From positions 1-64,000 of the forward strand of contig JACQDE010000025.1 of the NCBI GenBank assembly GCA_016201285.1: 64,000 nt of DNA. The letters are read 5' to 3'. The stretch comes from Acidobacteriota bacterium (GTDB lineage: Bacteria; Acidobacteriota; Terriglobia; Acidiferrales; UBA7541). Shown piece after piece: positions 29,406-37,549 of the stretch. The stretch's first letter is position 1, and each line of letters starts with the position of its first letter. Both the position numbers and the translations under genes were made by a program. Below the pieces are notes generated by a model, which saw only the letters and a list, made by a program, of their open reading frames with translations, was not told the origin of the DNA and did no database searches.

Positions 29406-29891
29406 ATGATCGAGGAAAAACAGAACCGGTTTCCGATGCCGCTGGTGGCCGGGGTCATTATAGTGGGCCTGCTGGTGATCCTGCTCTACTGGCTGACGAA
29501 GCCCGGAGCGCAAAGCGGAGCGGCTGGCGGAGACAAGCCTCTGGCGCTTGGGGAAGCGGAGAAGACCTACGCGGAGCGGATTCACATCAGCGATCTGCGG
29601 ATGAGCCGCTCGATGAACATGCTGAGCCAGGAGTTCACCTACGTCAGCGGCATGCTGGCGAACGACGGGACGCGCGTGATCCGCGACATTGAGCTGACCA
29701 CGGAATTCCGAGACCAATTCAACCAGGTGGTGCTGCGCGATACGCAGCGGCCGTTCGGCACGGCGACGAAAGCGGGCGAGCCGCTGCCGGCAGGGCAGCG
29801 CCGTGCGTTTCAACTTACCTTCGAGCACGTGCCCGCCGACTGGAACCGGGAGTATCCCACGATCCGCGTGAGCGGGCTGATACTGGAATAG
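29406..29891 (+). CDS. Membrane-anchored protein, DUF2393-like/FxLYD-like domain
   Basis: 161 residues. One N-terminal membrane span (about 13-31, PLVAGVIIVGLLVILLYWL) and an exported beta-rich domain (about 60-160) with MNMLSQEFTYVSGMLANDGTR, DIELTTEFRDQFNQVV and FEHVPADWNREYPTIRVSGL. The pattern of a small immunoglobulin-like sandwich recalls FxLYD and DUF2393 proteins, which are uncharacterised. It follows the phosphodiesterase gene, with which it may share a transcript. Confidence 0.65.
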   Translation: MIEEKQNRFPMPLVAGVIIVGLLVILLYWLTKPGAQSGAAGGDKPLALGEAEKTYAERIHISDLRMSRSMNMLSQEFTYVSGMLANDGTRVIRDIELTTEFRDQFNQVVLRDTQRPFGTATKAGEPLPAGQRRAFQLTFEHVPADWNREYPTIRVSGLILE

Positions 29892-30031
29892 GCCGGGTTG
29901 TTCGCTCCCTTGCAGTCCGGGAGTGCCACATCACTTTCCCAGCCTCTCACATGAAGCAATGACACTGCCCGGGGTCCCCGTCCGGGAAGGCAAGTCACAA
30001 GTCGTTTGTGCTGCGAAATCTGATTTACGGT

Positions 30032-30046
30032 TCTATAATCGCGGCC
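30032..30046 (+). promoter_or_regulatory. TATAAT element for a probably leaderless gene
   Basis: TCTATAATCGCGGCC at 30032-30046 holds a perfect -10 box (30034-30039). The next ATG is at 30048, so transcription would start at or one or two bases before the start codon, with no room for a ribosome-binding site. An identical 15-base word lies at 28511. Confidence 0.5.
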
Positions 30047-30047
30047 A

Positions 30048-31556
30048 ATGAGCAACCTCTCAGAAACAAGCTCCGATTTGAGCCGGGCGTTGGCCGCGCT
30101 GCAATCCGCGGGCGAGGCGGAGGTGTGCGAAGACGGCGAGCGGCTGGCGGAACTGACGCAGTTTCAGTACGAGGTGCGGCAACAGGGCAACGCGACGTTT
30201 CTGCATTTGTGGTCGGAGGAGCGCAACCTGGTGCGGCGTGTGCTGCGCGTTGCGGAGGACGCGGCCGGAAGATTTGTGCTGGACGTGCAACGCTTCGGGA
30301 AGAGCAAGCCGGGCAAACTTGAGTTTCTTGCCGCAACAGGGCGTCCGGCAGCGCGGGTGTCGCGGGAAAAATTCCGGGCGCGCTTCCGGCGGCTGCTCCT
30401 CACGCAGTTTCCGGACGAGCAGATCGAGACGCTGACTTCGGCGCCGGACCTCGAGCACTCGTTTTCCGGGTCGTACACGCGCGGGGTGACGCACCGCGGC
30501 CAGCGCGCGTGGGCGGTGCTGGGCGTGTCGAGTGCGGAAGACGCTTCGACCATTGATGCAGCCCTGACCTTCGGCCTGTTGTGGCTCGACTGGACACGCG
30601 GCCACGCGGGGCGGCGCGTGGTCGAGGGGTTGCGGCTGATCCTGCCGGAGGGAAGCGCGCGGGTGGCAGCGCACTGGCTGCATGCCATCGTGCCGTCAGC
30701 CAACGTTGAATTGTACGAGCTGCACGAAGCGGCGTGGCGGCTGCGGCGGGTAGATCCGCGAGATGCCGGCAACCTGCTGACATGGCTGACGCCGCGGCGC
30801 GAAGCGGAGGAGACGCGCGCGGCGGCGCGGGGAGCGGTTGAGCAGACGATGGCGCTCGCTCCGGGAGCGATTGACGCCATCGTGCCGCCGGGAACGCGCG
30901 AAGTGGCGCTGCGGTTCCGCGGGCTGGAGTTTGCGCGCTGGCAGGGTGGGCGATTGCATTACGGGCTTTGTGGCGACCGGCGCGCAACGAAAACAAAACA
31001 CCGCCCGACGCTGGAGGCATTGGTCCAGGAGATGGAAAGATTCCGCAACCCGCTAGCGCCGGACAAGAACCATCCGCTCTACCGCGCCGCCGCGGAGCGC
31101 TGGCTGGAATCGTTGGCGCTCGAGGACATTACGAGGATTGACGCGCGGCTCGATGCGGCGCACGTCTATCCGCAAGTGCCGGCGCTTTCCGGTTCGGGGC
31201 CGGATTCCGCCGGCGCCGGGCGCGGCGTGATGGATCTGCTGGGCGTGACGCATGAGGGGCGGCTGGCGGTGATTGAGCTGAAGGCGTCTGAGGACATCCA
31301 CCTGGCGATGCAGGGCATGGACTACTGGCTGCGCGTGCGCTGGCACTTGCAACAGGGCGACTTCCCACGCTATGGCTACTTCACCGGAGTTGAGCTGCAG
31401 CCTAAGCCGCCGCTGCTTTACCTGGTGGCGCCGGGGTTCCGCTTCCATCCGGCAACGGACACGCTGCTGCGTTACATCTTGCCGGAAGTGGAGTGCGTGC
31501 GCGTGGGGCTGAACGAGGACTGGCGGCAAGGGCTGAAAATTGTGTTCCGGCAATAG
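30048..31556 (+). CDS. Uncharacterised protein with C-terminal PD-(D/E)XK nuclease-like motif
   Basis: 502 residues. The N-terminal two thirds (about 1-370) are mixed alpha-beta with no family I recognise. The C-terminal domain has RGVMDLLGVTHEGRLAVIELKAS (about residues 393-415), the D...E-x-K arrangement of the PD-(D/E)XK phosphodiesterase fold, followed by an amphipathic helix (IHLAMQGMDYWLRVRWHL). That helix usually carries the last active-site residue in this fold. It could cut nucleic acid, or be a non-catalytic relative. It is flanked by ordinary genes and has its own TATAAT box. Function inferred from motif only. Confidence 0.7.
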   Translation: MSNLSETSSDLSRALAALQSAGEAEVCEDGERLAELTQFQYEVRQQGNATFLHLWSEERNLVRRVLRVAEDAAGRFVLDVQRFGKSKPGKLEFLAATGRPAARVSREKFRARFRRLLLTQFPDEQIETLTSAPDLEHSFSGSYTRGVTHRGQRAWAVLGVSSAEDASTIDAALTFGLLWLDWTRGHAGRRVVEGLRLILPEGSARVAAHWLHAIVPSANVELYELHEAAWRLRRVDPRDAGNLLTWLTPRREAEETRAAARGAVEQTMALAPGAIDAIVPPGTREVALRFRGLEFARWQGGRLHYGLCGDRRATKTKHRPTLEALVQEMERFRNPLAPDKNHPLYRAAAERWLESLALEDITRIDARLDAAHVYPQVPALSGSGPDSAGAGRGVMDLLGVTHEGRLAVIELKASEDIHLAMQGMDYWLRVRWHLQQGDFPRYGYFTGVELQPKPPLLYLVAPGFRFHPATDTLLRYILPEVECVRVGLNEDWRQGLKIVFRQ

Positions 31557-31574
31557 CCGATTTGGGAAGTTCCC

Positions 31575-31640
31575 AAAAAAGAAAAGAAGCAGCTTCGACA
31601 TAGCCTCCGCTGCTTCCCGGGGTGTTTCGAAGTGGTCTTA
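31575..31640 (-). ncRNA. Candidate small RNA, copy 1 of a tandem pair, ending in a terminator
   Basis: On the minus strand the block runs AAGACCACTTC, then CACCCCGGG, then a stem GAAGCAGC (31616-31609) paired with GCTGCTTC (31593-31586) over a 15-base loop, and ends TTTTCTTTTTT. A second block with the same order lies at 31716-31782. The loops differ while the stem arms, the CCCGGG and the AAGACCACTTC word are conserved, which is the pattern expected of a structured RNA. No open frame is convincing here. Confidence 0.5.
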
Positions 31641-31715
31641 GTGAATTAGACGCCGAATTGTGACAGAGGTTGCCAGGCGACGTGCGTGGCCGCAACGCCA
31701 TATAATCAAAGAACT

Positions 31716-31782
31716 TAAAAAAAGAGAAGCAGCTTTGGCAGAGCCGCGGCTGCTTCCCGGGGTGTGTCCTTGAAGTGGTCTT
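31716..31782 (-). ncRNA. Candidate small RNA, copy 2 of the tandem pair
   Basis: Same layout as the copy 140 bases away: AAGACCACTTC, CACCCCGGG, stem GAAGCAGC (31756-31749) with GCTGCTTC (31733-31726), a 15-base loop, then CTCTTTTTTT on the minus strand. The T-run makes this a textbook terminator for a short transcript. An upstream TAGATA might be its -10 box, but that is weak. Confidence 0.5.
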
Positions 31783-31915
31783 ATCTAGTTCGATGCAGGT
31801 GTAACGAAAAGGTTGCATCGTGGCGGGGCGCGGCGTTGGCACGGTCTCAGTTTTGTGTCATGATTTCCGCCACTGGCGACGGGGTGCCAGCGCGCCTTCC
31901 GTAAGGACTGTCCGC

Positions 31916-32737
31916 ATGTACTTACGCTTCTGGGGAGTGAGAGGGTCCACGCCGACGCCGCAGAGCAGCAACATGCGCTATGGCGGGAATACCTCCTGCG
32001 TGGAGTTGCGCACGCGCGACGGTATTTTCGTCTTCGACTGCGGCACCGGGCTGCGGCTGCTGGGCCACAGCCTGCGCAAGGAGTTCGGCAAGCGCCCGAT
32101 CAAAGCGCGCGTCTTCCTGAGCCACTTCCACTGGGACCATATCCAGGGAATCCCTTTTTTCTCTCCACTTTACAGCCAGCAAAACTACTTTGATTTTCAC
32201 TCGTTTCAGTCCACCGAGACCAACGTGCGGCAGGCGCTCGAAGATCAGATGATCAACCCCTACTTCCCGGTGGACATGCGGGCGATGCTGGCGCGGCGGT
32301 ACTTCCACGTCATCGGTGAGGAGACGCACTCCTACGACGGGCTCTCCATCATCAGCAAGCGGCTGAACCATCCGCAGGGCTGCATGGGCTACCGCATCGA
32401 GCACAACGGCAAGGTGATCGTGTACGCCACGGACAACGAACCCGGCAATCCCGAAGGCGACCAGAACGTCCGTGCGCTGGCGCAGGGCGCCGACGTCTTC
32501 ATCTACGATTCGCAGTACACCCCGCACGAGTACAAGACGACCAAGAAAAACTGGGGCCATTCGACCTGGGAAGAAGCCGTCAACATCGCCCGCGAAGCCG
32601 ACGTGAAGAAACTCGTTCTCTTTCACCACGACCCCGACCACGACGACGCTGCGGTGGACGCCATCCTCCGCCAGTCCCGCCGCAAGTTCCGCTCCGCCCT
32701 CGCCGCCAAAGAAGGCTTGACACTGCGATTGAAGTAA
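31916..32737 (+). CDS. Metallo-beta-lactamase-fold hydrolase
   Basis: 273 residues from MYLRFWGVRGSTPTPQ; the earlier in-frame start adds an unrelated leader. The metal motif is FLSHFHWDHIQGIPFF (HxHxDH). The third and fourth ligand regions are YATDNEPGNPEGD and LFHHDPDHDD. The FWGVRGSTPTP opening is typical of the MBL proteins that sit near regulatory cyclic-nucleotide or RNase Z-like families. Substrate unknown. No neighbour points to a pathway. Confidence 0.88.
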   Translation: MYLRFWGVRGSTPTPQSSNMRYGGNTSCVELRTRDGIFVFDCGTGLRLLGHSLRKEFGKRPIKARVFLSHFHWDHIQGIPFFSPLYSQQNYFDFHSFQSTETNVRQALEDQMINPYFPVDMRAMLARRYFHVIGEETHSYDGLSIISKRLNHPQGCMGYRIEHNGKVIVYATDNEPGNPEGDQNVRALAQGADVFIYDSQYTPHEYKTTKKNWGHSTWEEAVNIAREADVKKLVLFHHDPDHDDAAVDAILRQSRRKFRSALAAKEGLTLRLK

Positions 32738-33189
32738 TTCTGTTCACTTTGCAATCCCACCCTTGCCGGTTGCCCCGCGGCAAAGGCGGGCAAAACTCAA
32801 CGTATTGCGCGGAAATGAACTGACGTGGGCAGATAGCCCACCGTTTCATAGCCTAAAAGGCTCCTGGGGGCACCCCATCCTCGCTGCGGCGAGGATGGGA
32901 GGGCGTTGTAGCGCCGCCCGGAACTTGTCCCGACGCCTATTGTCGGGAGGGCGGCCTTTCCGTTTGAACGCGAATCCGCAAACAGGAAAGACGCAGAGCT
33001 GCCCACCTAAAGGTGAGCGTAACAGAGTTTGTCAAAGTTCACAGCAAATGTAGTCAGAATCTACAGCACTAGCAGGGCCATAGAAGTGGGCGCACAAGGC
33101 GGGGCAACATAGTGGCGGCCTTCAGGCCGGCATATTGTTTGAACCCAAGAATGCGAAGATGCCCGCCTAAAGGTGGGCGCTACAGGAGA
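32738..33189. repeat. Intergenic region holding hairpins and dispersed short repeats
   Basis: 452 bases with no credible gene. It contains a perfect 11-base hairpin CCCATCCTCGC/GCGAGGATGGG (32874-32899). It also has two copies of a CCTAAAGGTG-type word inside the same context, TGCCCACCTAAAGGTGAGCG at about 32999 and TGCCCGCCTAAAGGTGGGCG at about 33160. A shorter inverted pair CGGCCTTCAGGCCG lies near 33115. These look like members of a genome-wide intergenic palindrome family. Confidence 0.5.
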
Positions 33190-33816
33190 TCAATAAAACA
33201 GGTACTTGCGCCATTTCTCGTCCTGGCGGCCGATGAGGCGCATCAGTTGGCGCGAAGTGTGGAGGGTGAAGGGCCGCGGGCGGCGCTGGAGGCGCAGGCC
33301 GGCCTCTTCGGGCGTGCGGTCGCCTTTCTTGTTGTTGCAGGCGTAGCAGCAAGCCACCAGGTTTTCCCAGGTGGAATGTCCACCACGGGAGCGTGGCATG
33401 ACGTGGTCGAGCGTGAGATCGCCGGCTGGAAACACCCGTCCGCAGAACTGGCAGGTATTGCGGTCCCGCAGCAGAATGTTTTTCCGCGAGAGCGCACGGG
33501 TCTGCTGTGGGATGTGCCGGTAGGCCAGCAGGCGGATCACCGACGGAATCTTCATCGAGGCCGCGGCGGAGTGCACCTCGGCATGGTTGTGCTCCTCGGC
33601 CTGGGCCACGCCCTTGAGCATCAGGATCAGCGCGCGGCGCACCGCGGTGACGTTGATCGGCTCGAAAGTGGCGTTCAGGACGAGCACCGGCTCCTGCAGC
33701 ACCGAAGGGCGCCGCGAAGCCGGCGGCTTCACGCTGGTGGGCAGCTTTTCCGGCGCCGAGTAGTCGGCGGGAAGCTTCGGCCGAGGCCGCAATCCGTCTT
33801 TGGGTATCAGGCTCAT
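33190..33816 (-). CDS. HNH endonuclease family protein
   Basis: 208 residues. A proline-rich N-terminus leads to [20 protein letters not shown], typical of the small HNH group in Acidobacteriota and cyanobacteria. The HNH domain (about 112-170) has [23 protein letters not shown] and [11 protein letters not shown], with two CxxC pairs. These proteins may nick or cut DNA; their biological role is mostly unknown. Downstream of comF on the same strand, 16 bases away. Confidence 0.9.
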   Translation of the reverse strand: MSLIPKDGLRPRPKLPADYSAPEKLPTSVKPPASRRPSVLQEPVLVLNATFEPINVTAVRRALILMLKGVAQAEEHNHAEVHSAAASMKIPSVIRLLAYRHIPQQTRALSRKNILLRDRNTCQFCGRVFPAGDLTLDHVMPRSRGGHSTWENLVACCYACNNKKGDRTPEEAGLRLQRRPRPFTLHTSRQLMRLIGRQDEKWRKYLFY

Positions 33817-33832
33817 ATCCGTTTAGATGCTC

Positions 33833-34657
33833 TTATTGCCGGGCGCGTTTCGGATTTACTGCGGTTGAAACTGGCAGCCACTCCGGCGCCACGCGCGCCA
33901 CCGTCAAAGCGACCACGCGACCCGCTCCTGCCTCCCGCAGGACCCGAGCGCAGGCATCCAGCGTCGCTCCGGTGGTAAATACATCATCTACCAGTAGTAC
34001 CCGCACCTTGTCAATCGAAGTGTCTTCGCGCATGGCGTACGCGCCACGCACCGTGCGCCAGCGTTCCTTGCGCGTGAGCTTGAGCTTGTCCGGGCGCGGC
34101 CGCATGCGCACCAGTAAGTATGAGCGGAGCGGCAAGCCGAGACGTTTTGCCAGCGGGCGCGCGATCAGCTCGGCCTGGTTGTAGCCGCGCTCGCGCAGGC
34201 GCGAAACGTGCAGCGGCACGGGCACCACGACGTCGGCGGCGAAGGCGTCCGGATCGCGCGCGACCATTTCCTCGAGGCGCGTGGCAAACCAGCCGCCCAG
34301 CGGCGTCACCGCGTGATACTTCAGCAGCACGATGGCGCGCACCATCGCGTCCGTGTACGCGGCGAAGCTGCGCGCCAGGTCGAAGTTGTACACATCCCGG
34401 CGACAGAGATGGCAGAGCGGTTGCGGCGCGGCTGCGGCAACGTCAGACACAAACGGCCGGCCGCACTTTTTGCAGGCGGCGCCCCTGAGTGGTTGAAACG
34501 ATGCGAGGCACGACGGGCAAACCGGGATGCGGCTGGCGGTGATGAGCGTGGCTTCGCAGATGCGGCAGGGCGCGGGGAAGACGAGCGAGGCAAGCGCGTC
34601 AAGCGCCTCGCGAAATGCCGGCCGCAGGCCGGGGACGATGTGGCGGAAGGAAACCAT
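33833..34657 (-). CDS. comF: ComF-family phosphoribosyltransferase-like protein
   Basis: 274 residues. N-terminal zinc-type cysteines (PAPCRICEATL, CPSCLASF, CKKCGRPF, CHLCRRD) precede a PRTase domain with VVVPVPLHVSRLRERGYNQAELIARPLA and RVLLVDDVFTTGATLDACA (the PRPP-binding loop). ComF proteins assist DNA uptake in competence, but many are not tied to it; no other com gene is here. Complete. Confidence 0.9.
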   Translation of the reverse strand: MVSFRHIVPGLRPAFREALDALASLVFPAPCRICEATLITASRIPVCPSCLASFQPLRGAACKKCGRPFVSDVAAAAPQPLCHLCRRDVYNFDLARSFAAYTDAMVRAIVLLKYHAVTPLGGWFATRLEEMVARDPDAFAADVVVPVPLHVSRLRERGYNQAELIARPLAKRLGLPLRSYLLVRMRPRPDKLKLTRKERWRTVRGAYAMREDTSIDKVRVLLVDDVFTTGATLDACARVLREAGAGRVVALTVARVAPEWLPVSTAVNPKRARQ

Positions 34658-34775
34658 GGCGGGAGGCTACCGCCTTCGGAGAGGAATGGAAAGAGAAATT
34701 ACTGGAAAGTAAGAGCGGAGCAGCCGCTTTGAGGAAGACGCCGGGGGGTATTTGAATCGGCTGTCGGGTCAGGAA

Positions 34776-35129
34776 TTAAAGCTGGCCCTGTTCCTGCTTT
34801 TCCTGGCAGGCGATGCAGTGGCGGGCCCACGGCACGGCTTCCAGCCGCTTCTGCTGGATCTCATCGTGGCAGTGAACGCAGTCGCCGTAGGTGTTGCTTC
34901 TGATGCGGCCGAGTGCCTCTTCGACGAGTTGGAGGAGGAAACGATCATGGTTGGTCTGGCCAAAGAGGAATTCCTTGGTGTAGGAATTGGCGGCCTTGTC
35001 GGCGAGGTCCACTGTGGGATCTTCGTCGGCGGCGCGGCCTTCTTCCTCGGTGCGCGCGATGATCTTCAGCAGCTCCTCGCGCCTAGCCTCGAGTTTCTTC
35101 TTGTAGTAGTCGAGTCTCTTCTTATCCAT
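34776..35129 (-). CDS. DksA/TraR-family C4 zinc-finger protein
   Basis: 117 residues. A coiled-coil N-terminus (MDKKRLDYYKKKLEARREELL, residues about 1-70) is followed by the C4 zinc finger GDCVHCHDEI and HCIACQEKQ. DksA-type factors enter the RNA polymerase secondary channel and adjust transcription with ppGpp. The N-terminal DPTVDLADKAANSY region is where catalytic-tip aspartates are expected. Length is slightly short for DksA, which is common outside Proteobacteria. Confidence 0.88.
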   Translation of the reverse strand: MDKKRLDYYKKKLEARREELLKIIARTEEEGRAADEDPTVDLADKAANSYTKEFLFGQTNHDRFLLQLVEEALGRIRSNTYGDCVHCHDEIQQKRLEAVPWARHCIACQEKQEQGQL

Positions 35130-35363
35130 AGCGGCACGCTACTGCGGCCCACTGGGGCTGCCGTGCAAAACAGCGAATATACAGAGCGGTGCAGAGAATG
35201 TCAAGGCAGGCACGCCCGGCGGAGTTGCGGGGGTGCGGAGCGGCTGATAGAATCGTGCGTCTGTGCCAGTGTTTACAGCGCGCGCAGTAGTACGCGCAGC
35301 CGTATGTTTGTCTGATTGCCGTGCAGAGGTGCGGGCCGGGAGCGCCCGCGCGGGAGGACGTCC

Positions 35364-36761
35364 TTGTCCAAATACGATCTCGTCATCATCGGGAGCGGCC
35401 CGGGCGGCTATGTGGCCGCCATCCGCGGGGCGCAGCTCGGATTGAAGACGGCGGTGGTCGAAAAAGACGGATTTCTCGGCGGCACATGCCTGCACGTCGG
35501 TTGCATTCCCACCAAAGTTCTGCTGCACCACGCCGAGATTTACCACCACTTCAAAAACGCTGCGGAGTTCGGCTTCGAAGTGAAAGACGTCAAGGTGGAT
35601 TGGTCGGCGGTGCTGGCGCGCAAGGACAAGATCGTCAAGAAGCACTCCAAGGGCATCGAATTCCTCTTCCGCAAACACAAGATTGAGAGCATCCAGGGCT
35701 GGGGCCGCGTGGCCGGGCCGGGCAAAGTGAGCATCGAGAAGGACGGGAAGACGGCGGAAATCGAAGCAACAAACATCCTGCTGGCCACAGGCTCCGAAGC
35801 ACGCTCGCTGCCGGGGGTCGAGATCGACGGCAAGGCAGTGCTCTCGAACCGCGAGATCCTTTCGCTGCCGGAGTTGCCGAAGTCGCTGATCGTCGTGGGC
35901 GCCGGCGCAGTGGGCGTGGAGTTCGCGTCCATCTACAAGGAATTTGGCTGTGACGTGACTATCCTCGAGATGCTGCCACGCGTGGTGCCACTGGAAGATG
36001 AAGACATTTCCGCCGAGCTCGACAAGGCCTTCCGCAAGAAAGGCATCAAGATCCACACCGGCGCGATGGTCGAATCGGTGAAGAAAGACGCAAAGGGCGC
36101 GAGCGTGACGTTCAAGGACAAGGACGGCAAGTCGCAAGCGCTCTCCGCGGAGAAGATACTGATCGCCGTCGGGCGGCGTCCGATGACGGAGAAGCTGGGG
36201 CTGGAGAAGACGAAAGCGAAGGTCGAGCGCGGGTTCGTCCATGCGGGGCCGTACATGGAGACAGCGGAGCCGAAGCTGTACGCCATCGGCGACATCGTTG
36301 CCGGGATGCCGCAACTTGCGCACGCGGCTTCGATGGAAGGCATTGTCGCGGTGACGAAAATGGCCGGTAAGGACGCGCCGGCGCTGGATCGTTTCCGCAT
36401 CCCCAACGCCACCTACTGCGAGCCACAGATTGGCTCGATCGGCATGAGTGAGAAGCAGGCGCGTGAGGCGGGGCACAAGGTGATGGTGGGCAAGTTCCCG
36501 TTCGCAGGAAACAGCAAGGCCACCATCCTCGGCGCACACGAGGGCTTCATCAAGATCGTCGCCGATGAGAAATACAGCGAAGTGCTGGGCGTGCACATCA
36601 TCGGGCCGATGGCGACGGAAGTCCTCGCGGAAGCCGCCACGGCGCTGCAACTCGAAGCCACCGTGGACGACATGATGTTCATGTCGCACGCGCACCCGAC
36701 GGTATGGGAAGCGCTGGGCGACGCGTTCGCGTCGGTGCGCGGAATGTCGATTAATGCGTAG
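35364..36761 (+). CDS. lpdA: Dihydrolipoamide dehydrogenase (E3)
   Basis: 465 residues from a TTG preceded by GGGAGGACG; earlier codons give a non-homologous leader. FAD-binding GSGPGGYVAAI, redox disulfide GGTCLHVGCIPTK, NAD-binding VVGAGAVGVEFAS, and the C-terminal HAHPTVWEAL with the catalytic histidine are all intact. It reoxidises lipoamide and makes NADH. Followed by lipB and then the E1/E2 genes, so it is the dedicated E3 of this complex. Confidence 0.97.
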   Translation: MSKYDLVIIGSGPGGYVAAIRGAQLGLKTAVVEKDGFLGGTCLHVGCIPTKVLLHHAEIYHHFKNAAEFGFEVKDVKVDWSAVLARKDKIVKKHSKGIEFLFRKHKIESIQGWGRVAGPGKVSIEKDGKTAEIEATNILLATGSEARSLPGVEIDGKAVLSNREILSLPELPKSLIVVGAGAVGVEFASIYKEFGCDVTILEMLPRVVPLEDEDISAELDKAFRKKGIKIHTGAMVESVKKDAKGASVTFKDKDGKSQALSAEKILIAVGRRPMTEKLGLEKTKAKVERGFVHAGPYMETAEPKLYAIGDIVAGMPQLAHAASMEGIVAVTKMAGKDAPALDRFRIPNATYCEPQIGSIGMSEKQAREAGHKVMVGKFPFAGNSKATILGAHEGFIKIVADEKYSEVLGVHIIGPMATEVLAEAATALQLEATVDDMMFMSHAHPTVWEALGDAFASVRGMSINA

Positions 36762-36826
36762 TGTCGAGTGGTTGGTGACGGGTGGCGAGAGAAGAGCCAC
36801 CCATCAAAGATTCGAGATCAGGCGCA

Positions 36827-37549
36827 ATGAAACAATGTCTCGTCGTTGACTTGGGGCGGATCGCATACGCGGAGGCGTGCGCGCTCCAGCACGCGCTGGT
36901 GGCTGCGCGGAAAACCGGCGCCGTGCCGGACGTGCTGCTGCTGTGCGAGCACCCGCACGTGATCACGCTCGGACGCAACGGCAAGCGCGAGCACCTGCTT
37001 GCGTCCGATCACCTGCTGCGGCAGATGGGCGTGGAGTTTGTGGAGGCGGACCGCGGCGGAGACATCACCTATCACGGGCCTGGGCAGATAGTCGGTTATC
37101 CCATTGTGAAGCTCAGCGAGATCCGGCGAGACGTGGGGTGGTATGTGCGGCAACTGGAAGAGACGATGATCCGCGCTGCAGCGGACTTCGGCGTCACCAC
37201 CCGCCGGGTGGAAGGGAAGACGGGCGTCTGGGTGGACACGCCCGGCGCGGACGACGAAAAGCTGGGCGCCATCGGCGTGCACCTGAGCCGGTGGGTGACG
37301 TCGCACGGGTTTGCGTACAACGTCTCGACGGACCTGCGGTATTTCGACCTGATCGTGCCGTGCGGCATCGCTGGCAAGCGGGTAACGTCGCTCGAAAAAC
37401 TGCTGGGCCGCACGGTGAAGCACGAGGAAGTGACGCCGCAATTCGTCAGGCATTTTGGAGATGTGTTCGGTGTGGAGATGCACGCGGCAACGCGCGAAGA
37501 GATCGAACAGTCCTACGGAGCCCTGAATGAAGTTTCCGCTCACGCGTGA
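36827..37549 (+). CDS. lipB: Octanoyl-[acyl-carrier-protein]:protein N-octanoyltransferase
   Basis: 240 residues. LipB motifs: VLLLCEHPHVITLGRNGK, EADRGGDITYHGPGQIVGYPIV, KTGVWVD, GAIGVHLSRWVTSHGFAYNV and the catalytic cysteine in VPCGIAGKRVTSL. It moves octanoyl from ACP to the E2 lipoyl domain, the first step of lipoylation. The start of the E1 alpha gene overlaps its end by 23 bases. lipA is not in the window. Confidence 0.97.
   Translation: MKQCLVVDLGRIAYAEACALQHALVAARKTGAVPDVLLLCEHPHVITLGRNGKREHLLASDHLLRQMGVEFVEADRGGDITYHGPGQIVGYPIVKLSEIRRDVGWYVRQLEETMIRAAADFGVTTRRVEGKTGVWVDTPGADDEKLGAIGVHLSRWVTSHGFAYNVSTDLRYFDLIVPCGIAGKRVTSLEKLLGRTVKHEEVTPQFVRHFGDVFGVEMHAATREEIEQSYGALNEVSAHA

Noticed and set aside
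33112-33978. Long plus-strand frame across the HNH gene
   Set aside because: It is a shadow of the HNH and ComF genes on the minus strand, with poor protein composition.
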